From an uncultured Phycisphaerae bacterium (GTDB lineage Bacteria > Planctomycetota > Phycisphaerae > Phycisphaerales > SM1A02), in NCBI GenBank assembly GCA_937899935.1, contig CALCOW010000237.1:1-5185 (forward strand): 5,185 nucleotides of DNA. Reading direction: 5' to 3'. Numbering within the stretch: the first letter of the stretch is position 1; the number at the start of each line of letters is the position of its first letter. The translations under genes were made by a program, and so were the position numbers. This document shows, piece after piece, positions 1 through 3,706 of this stretch. The notes beneath the pieces are model-generated. The model was not told the DNA's origin and did not search any database. It worked only from the letters and a program-made list of their open reading frames with translations.

Positions 1-221
1 CCAGTTGCGTCTTCAGCAATCATTTCATCAATCAGTGATTCAGTCATCTTGATACGTGACTCGACCGAGAAGAGTGCTGGCTTCTCAGGGTTAATGCCAA
101 TCCCGACAATGAGATGATCGAACATCTGGCGAGCACGACGCACCACATCGATGTGCCCGAACGTCATCGGGTCGAAGGAACCGGGGTAGATGGCAATGTG
201 AGAATGACCTTGGGGCGGCAT
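1..221 (-). CDS. coaD: Phosphopantetheine adenylyltransferase, N-terminal part (runs off left edge)
   Basis: CoaD transfers AMP from ATP to 4'-phosphopantetheine to make dephospho-CoA, the penultimate step of cytosolic coenzyme A synthesis. The visible 73 residues begin MPPQGHSHIAIYPGSFDP and continue MTFGHIDVVRRA. This is the hallmark nucleotidyltransferase start: a beta strand, the PGSFDP loop and the (T/H)xGH ATP-binding motif (here TFGH, about residues 20-23). The following IGINPEKPALFS matches the family's VxxNPxKxxxFs segment. The full family length is about 160 residues, so a little over half is missing beyond the window. I chose the ATG at 221 because it places PGSFDP about 12 residues in, as is usual. 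No Shine-Dalgarno sequence is visible before it, but a TAGAAT box lies 9 nt upstream. A terminator separates coaD from the fatty-acid genes upstream, so it is probably transcribed separately. Confidence 0.93.
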   Translation of the reverse strand, partial: MPPQGHSHIAIYPGSFDPMTFGHIDVVRRARQMFDHLIVGIGINPEKPALFSVESRIKMTESLIDEMIAEDAT

Positions 222-230
222 AGGAACGTC

Positions 231-236
231 ATTCTA
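231..236 (-). promoter_or_regulatory. Candidate -10 box of a near-leaderless coaD promoter
   Basis: On the minus strand TAGAAT matches TATAAT at 5 of 6 positions and ends 9 nt before the coaD ATG. Transcription would then start around position 224, leaving a leader of only a few nucleotides. This fits the lack of a Shine-Dalgarno sequence. No convincing -35 hexamer is visible at 16-18 bp (the region reads roughly CTCAAG), so this is a tentative call. Confidence 0.3.
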
Positions 237-297
237 TCCGGGCAGCCCAGGGCTTGAGATGCGAGGAGGGCCGTTCCTAGATGCCTATGGCGTGGTC

Positions 298-343
298 AAA
301 AGAAAAAAAGGCCCCGTCCGGGGAGGCAAACCAGTACGGGGCC
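298..343 (-). terminator. Rho-independent terminator of the fatty-acid gene cluster
   Basis: Read on the minus strand, a perfect 8-bp GC-rich stem (GGCCCCGT at 343-336 pairing with ACGGGGCC at 317-310) encloses an 18-nt loop. It is followed at once by TTTTTTTCTTTT (309-298). This is a textbook intrinsic terminator for transcripts coming from the hotdog gene that stops at 516. On the plus strand the A-tract precedes the stem, so it would not work as a terminator in that direction. Confidence 0.87.
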
Positions 344-515
344 GATCCAGGGGGCAATGAATGTCGAATCGAAAAGAGTGTCCATTTCCCACAGCGGCAA
401 GCAAGCACTCGCTTGTCATGAAAAACAAAGCGTGTCCACCTGGGTGGTTTGGGAGAGGAAGCATCAGATATGGGGGATTTGGAGGGGGTTCGATGGGTTA
501 TTGGCACCCACGGCT
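344..515 (-). other. Untranslated tail between the hotdog gene and its terminator
   Basis: About 170 nt separate the TAG stop of the hotdog gene from the terminator stem. I see no convincing gene here. A small open frame on this strand (507-277) reads straight through the terminator hairpin and has no family resemblance. A short hairpin (CAAGC 402-406, ACTC loop, GCTTG 411-415) is present but unremarkable. The tail could be a long 3' UTR, a small RNA released from it, or a decayed gene; the sequence does not decide. Confidence 0.5.
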
Positions 516-1040
516 CTAGGGCAGTAAGTATGCCAATCCTGCATCTTCTAAGAGAAAAGCGAAGTTATCGGAGAACACAAAGTTCTCATCGGGGAATTCA
601 AGGCCAGCCATGTTTCGGTCAAGATGACCAAACATGAGATCCACTATTCCAACGCGTTCCCACTGATCAGCGCCCGGCTGCGGCCCTCGGCGGCGCACGT
701 CGATCAGGCCATGAGTTGAAGCCCCTTGATCATCAAGTCGGTCGAGCTCCGCAGAAAAACGTATCAGCTCTCCAACCCCGATTTCTCGTTCGAACGTCGC
801 CTTGGTGATTTTTGCAAGCACCACTTTTTCAGAGAACTTGGTTGCCGTACCTACGAGTATGCCAGCTGCTTGAGCCATACCTTCAATGACAAATGGCGCG
901 GGCATTGTTGCAGGGAGACGATTGTCGTCAGCATCGAATGGTTGGTGCAACTGCTCTTCACCGGGTGTGACCGCCTTGATCGCGCGAAGGACCTTACCCT
1001 CTTCAAAGTCAATGATCTTGTCGATCCAAAGCCAACGCAT
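516..1040 (-). CDS. Hotdog-fold FabA/FabZ-like protein lacking the catalytic histidine
   Basis: The 174-residue product resembles planctomycete-type FabA/FabZ 3-hydroxyacyl-ACP dehydratases. It opens MRWLWIDKIIDFEEG, has the hotdog helix signature MPAPFVIEGMAQAAG (residues 46-60), and follows it with VVLAKITKATFEREIGVGE, the strand series seen in FabZ (LAKIxxAxFxRxVxPGD). The acidic active-site residue is kept as Glu53. The HFPG motif that carries the catalytic His in FabZ is replaced: the family's EEHLHDHFP context reads EEQLHQPFD here, putting Pro34 at the His position, with about five extra residues before the helix. It may be a non-catalytic partner, or an enzyme with altered chemistry. 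I chose the ATG at 1040, with GGAG 12 nt upstream, because relatives start MRW; a GTG at 1058 would add six residues. It ends with TAG at 516-518. It is the last gene of the fabZ-acp cluster. Confidence 0.8.
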   Translation of the reverse strand: MRWLWIDKIIDFEEGKVLRAIKAVTPGEEQLHQPFDADDNRLPATMPAPFVIEGMAQAAGILVGTATKFSEKVVLAKITKATFEREIGVGELIRFSAELDRLDDQGASTHGLIDVRRRGPQPGADQWERVGIVDLMFGHLDRNMAGLEFPDENFVFSDNFAFLLEDAGLAYLLP

Positions 1041-1115
1041 AAGAACGATACACTCCACAACCCTACGATCGAGGGTCGATCCATAACCACCATAGAGAAT
1101 AGAGGTCCAAAGTCT

Positions 1116-1520
1116 CTACGCGGAGTCAAGCTTGCGAGCAACAAAGTCCACAATTGAAGCTACGGTCAATGCATCTGCAACCTGCGTAACCTCACGCTCA
1201 TTCTCAATAGATGAAAAATCAACGTGGGGCATACGTTCTCGCAACATTTCAAGGCCAGCATCAGTCAGCCGACCATCCTGAACCCACTCAGCATTTTCCA
1301 TTAGGTTCTCAGGGAATAACTCCCCTTGTGAGATCTTAAATGGTTTTTCAGGTGTTGAGAAAGCTTTCTCTAAGCGAAAGACGATATCGAGGAAGTCGAT
1401 CGACTCAGCCTCAAGATCTTTGGTCAGGCTTGCGCCCATGGTAATGTCCTCTTCGTCTGCTCCAAGCGCATCTTCAAGGACTTCTTTGACTCGTTCGTAG
1501 ATCTCGTCGCGATTGAGCAC
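1116..1520 (-). CDS. Extended acyl carrier protein (134 aa)
   Basis: This is a carrier protein that would hold acyl chains on a 4'-phosphopantetheine arm during cytosolic fatty-acid synthesis. The N-terminal part is typical: helix 1 (DEIYERVKEVLEDALG), then the attachment motif DLEAESIDFLDIVFRLEKAF, with Ser40 as the modified serine in ESID. Helix 4 appears at the very C-terminus (VADALTVASIVDFVARKL, roughly 114-131). Ordinary ACPs are about 75-85 residues. Here about 50-60 residues (roughly 55-110, including KISQGELFPENLMENAEW and a GRLTDAGLEMLRERMP segment) sit between helix 2 and the last helix. The start is GTG at 1520, chosen because AGGAG lies 6 nt upstream; the frame is open further upstream to 1733, but that overlaps fabZ and looks nothing like an ACP. 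It lies 73 nt after fabZ and 75 nt before the hotdog gene. Confidence 0.86.
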   Translation of the reverse strand: MLNRDEIYERVKEVLEDALGADEEDITMGASLTKDLEAESIDFLDIVFRLEKAFSTPEKPFKISQGELFPENLMENAEWVQDGRLTDAGLEMLRERMPHVDFSSIENEREVTQVADALTVASIVDFVARKLDSA

Positions 1521-1524
1521 GCCG

Positions 1525-1532
1525 CGCTCCTG
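1525..1532 (-). promoter_or_regulatory. Shine-Dalgarno sequence that fixes the GTG start of the ACP gene
   Basis: On the minus strand CAGGAGCG lies just ahead of the GTG at 1520, with AGGAG 6 nt from the start codon. It decides between this start and the much longer upstream-open frame. Confidence 0.7.
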
Positions 1533-1559
1533 TAATTGCAATTCAGCCTGATTCCCCCA

Positions 1560-1578
1560 AGAACCTAACGCAGGTTCT
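1560..1578 (-). repeat. Small hairpin between fabZ and the ACP gene
   Basis: AGAACCT (1560-1566) and AGGTTCT (1572-1578) form a perfect 7-bp inverted repeat around a 5-nt loop, inside the 73-nt fabZ-acp spacer and just after the fabZ stop. No T-run follows on the minus strand, so it is not a standard terminator. It could stabilise or process the mRNA so that the ACP is made at a different level from FabZ. It may also be chance. Confidence 0.4.
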
Positions 1579-1593
1579 CGTGACACCCATACC

Positions 1594-2019
1594 TTACGCG
1601 GGATGGGTGGCCGCATCGACACGGATGGGCCGCATGGTAAACCGTCCGGTAGCTGCTGTCGCCCCCAATTCTGGAGCTTCCTCGGCGGTGGCCGCCAAGA
1701 CCCGCCCACTCGCCCGGCAATTGACCTCACCATTTTCTGCCCGACTAATCAGTTCCACCTCGATCCACAGTGCATCTCCAGGGCGGACCACGTGGCCGAA
1801 TTTCATGGCCTTGACCTGTCCGAGCACGAAATGCTCACCATCCTCACCAAGCATCACGCGGGCCGCCTGGGCCATTGCCTCTACCATGAGGATGCCTGGA
1901 AGCACCGGAAAACCCGGGAAGTGCTCCCGGAGGTACTCTTCTGCGAGGGAAACCTGTTTAACGGTTACCACGCGCTCTGGAGTGCATTCGACGACTTGGT
2001 CCACCATTTTGAACTTCAT
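1594..2019 (-). CDS. fabZ: 3-hydroxyacyl-ACP dehydratase FabZ
   Basis: FabZ removes water from 3-hydroxyacyl-ACP to give trans-2-enoyl-ACP in the elongation cycle of type II fatty-acid synthesis in the cytosol. The 141-residue product is the usual family length and a single hotdog domain. It carries the complete active-site signature HFPGFPVLPGILMVEAMAQA, with catalytic His33 and Glu47, and then VLGQVKAMKFGHVVRPGD, the standard strand pair with the PGD turn. The SLAEEYLREHFP lead-in resembles planctomycete FabZ proteins. The ATG at 2019 is preceded by GAGGA about 13 nt upstream, which is rather far; Met5 has nothing better. It is the first gene of the minus-strand cluster and faces atpD across a divergent intergenic region. 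A candidate promoter lies at 2053-2081. It ends with TAA at 1594-1596. Confidence 0.93.
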   Translation of the reverse strand: MKFKMVDQVVECTPERVVTVKQVSLAEEYLREHFPGFPVLPGILMVEAMAQAARVMLGEDGEHFVLGQVKAMKFGHVVRPGDALWIEVELISRAENGEVNCRASGRVLAATAEEAPELGATAATGRFTMRPIRVDAATHPA

Positions 2020-2052
2020 AACAATAAAGATATCCTCACTTCATAGGGCAGG

Positions 2053-2081
2053 AATCTAGAGAGAGATGGGGCTGGTGGCAA
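2053..2081 (-). promoter_or_regulatory. Candidate sigma-70-like promoter of the fabZ cluster
   Basis: On the minus strand TTGCCA (2081-2076) and TAGATT (2058-2053) are separated by exactly 17 bp. They match the consensus TTGACA/TATAAT at 5 of 6 and 4 of 6 positions. The predicted start near 2046 gives a leader of about 27 nt before the fabZ ATG. Confidence 0.45.
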
Positions 2082-2133
2082 GAGGTAGACCCCGGACACC
2101 GCAAAAAACCCATTTTCACGACAACCATACAGC

Positions 2134-2162
2134 TTGGCAGGCGGCGGTCTTAGGGCTATCCT
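2134..2162 (+). promoter_or_regulatory. Candidate promoter of atpD and the FKBP lipoprotein gene
   Basis: TTGGCA (2134-2139) and TATCCT (2157-2162) are spaced by 17 bp in the divergent intergenic region. A start near 2169 would give a 5' leader of about 95 nt before atpD. The match is moderate. Nothing else in 2020-2263 looks better placed: a TATAAA at 2243-2248 lies so close to the ribosome binding site that transcription would start inside it. Confidence 0.33.
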
Positions 2163-2263
2163 CTCCCGTTCACTTGGGTTTTATTGATGATTGGTGATGG
2201 CCTCGGCGCGGGGGCGTCCCAAGGATCGCCCAACTTCATTCTTATAAACGCAGGAACAGTTAT

Positions 2264-3706
2264 ATGGCCACCAGTGGCACCATCATCCAGGTCATCGGCT
2301 CCACATTCGACGCTCAATTCCCCGAAAACGACATTCCCGAAATCTATAACGCCGTGGAATGTGAAATTAAACTCTATGGCCAGACATCACGATTGGTCGG
2401 TGAGGTCAGCAAGCACCTCGGTGGTGGCCAAGTGCGCTGTGTTGCATTAGCAAGCACAGACGGTCTGAGTCGTGGACAGACCTGCACTGATACAGGCAGC
2501 CCCGTCACCGTACCGGTTGGTGAAGCGGTGCTTGGTCGCGTTTTCAATCTTCTCGGAGAACCAGTTGATAACCGTGGTGCGGTTAATACTGAAACCCGTC
2601 GTCCAATTCATACCGAGCCACCAGAGCTCGTTGAATTGAACCCAAAGACTGAGATCCTTGAGACTGGCATTAAGGTGATTGATCTACTCTGCCCGTTTGT
2701 TCGTGGCGGCAAGATTGGATTGTTCGGTGGTGCTGGTGTGGGTAAGACCGTCATTATTCAAGAGATGATTGCTCGTGTAGCTCGTAACTTCGGTGGCTAT
2801 TCAGTATTTGCCGGTGTTGGCGAGCGGACGCGCGAAGGAAATGACCTTTGGTTAGAAATGCAGGATGCCGAGTACACCGATGACGAAGGAAATACGGCGA
2901 ATGTCATTGATAAGGTTGCGATGGTCTTTGGCCAGATGAACGAGCCTCCGGGCGCGCGTCTGCGCGTTGGCCTTGCAGCCCTCACGATGGCAGAAGAGTT
3001 TCGTGATGCGTCTGGTAAGGAAACGCTTGTCTTCATCGATAATGTTTTCCGGTTTACCCAGGCGGGTTCTGAAGTGTCTGCACTGCTCGGGCGAATGCCT
3101 TCAGCAGTGGGCTATCAGCCAACGTTGTCCACCGAAATGGGTGAGATGCAAGAGCGCATCACTTCCACCTCACGCGGTGCTATTACTTCTGTCCAAGCCA
3201 TCTACGTCCCTGCGGATGACTTGACCGACCCTGCACCAGCAACCGCCTTTACGCACCTTGATGCGTTTGTTGTTCTCGAACGAACGATTGCTGAGAAAGG
3301 TATCTATCCCGCCGTCGATCCACTGGCCTCTTCTTCGAGAATTCTCGATCCAGGTATTGTGGGCGAACGACATTATGCGGTGGCCCGTCGTGTACAGAGT
3401 ATTCTGCAGCGTTACCGTGATCTTCAAGACATCATCGCCATTCTTGGTGTCGATGAGCTTTCTGAAGAAGATAAGCTTGCAGTTGGTCGTGCTCGAAAGA
3501 TTGAACGATTTTTGAGCCAGCCGTTCTATGTGGGTGAGGTGTTCACGGGTATTCCTGGTGTTGCCAGCCCGCTCGAAGAAACCATTGATTCATTTGAGCG
3601 TCTTTGTGATGGTGAAGGTGATGATCTTCCTGAGAGCGCCTTTATGTATGTCAATACACTCGACGATGCCAAAGCCAAGGCTGAGCAGATGGCAGTGGTG
3701 GCATGA
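2264..3706 (+). CDS. atpD: F1 ATP synthase subunit beta
   Basis: This is the catalytic beta subunit of the F1 sector, which makes ATP at the inner face of the membrane using rotation of the gamma subunit. The 480-residue product is full length. It has an N-terminal beta-barrel domain (about 1-85), then the P-loop GGAGVGKT (155-162), the catalytic glutamate in GVGERTREGNDL (Glu187), FGQMNEPPGARLR, Walker B TLVFIDN (254-260), SALLGRMPSAVGYQPTL, and YVPADDLTDPAPAT. The C-terminal helical domain holds an intact DELSEED lever (397-403) and RFLSQPFYVGEVFTG. All key residues are present, so it should be active and not a decayed or sodium/archaeal-type paralogue. The ATG at 2264 follows AGGA by 8 nt. 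No atpG precedes it and no atpC follows; its TGA overlaps the ATG of a lipoprotein gene (ATGA). Confidence 0.97.
   Translation: MATSGTIIQVIGSTFDAQFPENDIPEIYNAVECEIKLYGQTSRLVGEVSKHLGGGQVRCVALASTDGLSRGQTCTDTGSPVTVPVGEAVLGRVFNLLGEPVDNRGAVNTETRRPIHTEPPELVELNPKTEILETGIKVIDLLCPFVRGGKIGLFGGAGVGKTVIIQEMIARVARNFGGYSVFAGVGERTREGNDLWLEMQDAEYTDDEGNTANVIDKVAMVFGQMNEPPGARLRVGLAALTMAEEFRDASGKETLVFIDNVFRFTQAGSEVSALLGRMPSAVGYQPTLSTEMGEMQERITSTSRGAITSVQAIYVPADDLTDPAPATAFTHLDAFVVLERTIAEKGIYPAVDPLASSSRILDPGIVGERHYAVARRVQSILQRYRDLQDIIAILGVDELSEEDKLAVGRARKIERFLSQPFYVGEVFTGIPGVASPLEETIDSFERLCDGEGDDLPESAFMYVNTLDDAKAKAEQMAVVA
3703..3706 (+). promoter_or_regulatory. ATGA stop-start overlap of atpD and the FKBP lipoprotein gene
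   Basis: The TGA stop of atpD (3704-3706) shares bases with the ATG of the next gene (3703-3705). The preceding sequence (GGCAGTGGTGGC) has no good ribosome binding site, and no other ATG lies in frame before the lipobox, so terminating ribosomes probably reinitiate here. Confidence 0.8.

Noticed and set aside
277..507. Open frame of 76 codons on the minus strand after the hotdog gene
   Set aside because: It reads through the intrinsic terminator hairpin and T-tract, has no visible ribosome binding site or family resemblance, and is low in typical protein features.
1041..1058. GTG at 1058 as start of the hotdog gene
   Set aside because: Possible, but AGGG lies only 2 nt away, and related proteins begin at the MRW methionine encoded at 1040.
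726..1157. Plus-strand open frames across 449-2059
   Set aside because: They lie opposite the three well-supported minus-strand genes and show no recognisable domains; they are antisense shadows.
1521..1733. N-terminal extension of the ACP frame up to 1733
   Set aside because: It overlaps the 3' end of fabZ in another frame and has an Arg/Pro-rich composition unlike any ACP. The GTG at 1520 has a well-placed AGGAG.
2243..2248. TATAAA as -10 box of atpD
   Set aside because: Transcription would begin within the AGGA ribosome binding site, and no -35 box is found at 17 bp.
2184..2450. Plus-strand 88-codon frame overlapping the start of atpD
   Set aside because: It is out of frame with atpD, has no ribosome binding site, and becomes Ser/Pro-rich where it overlaps the real gene.
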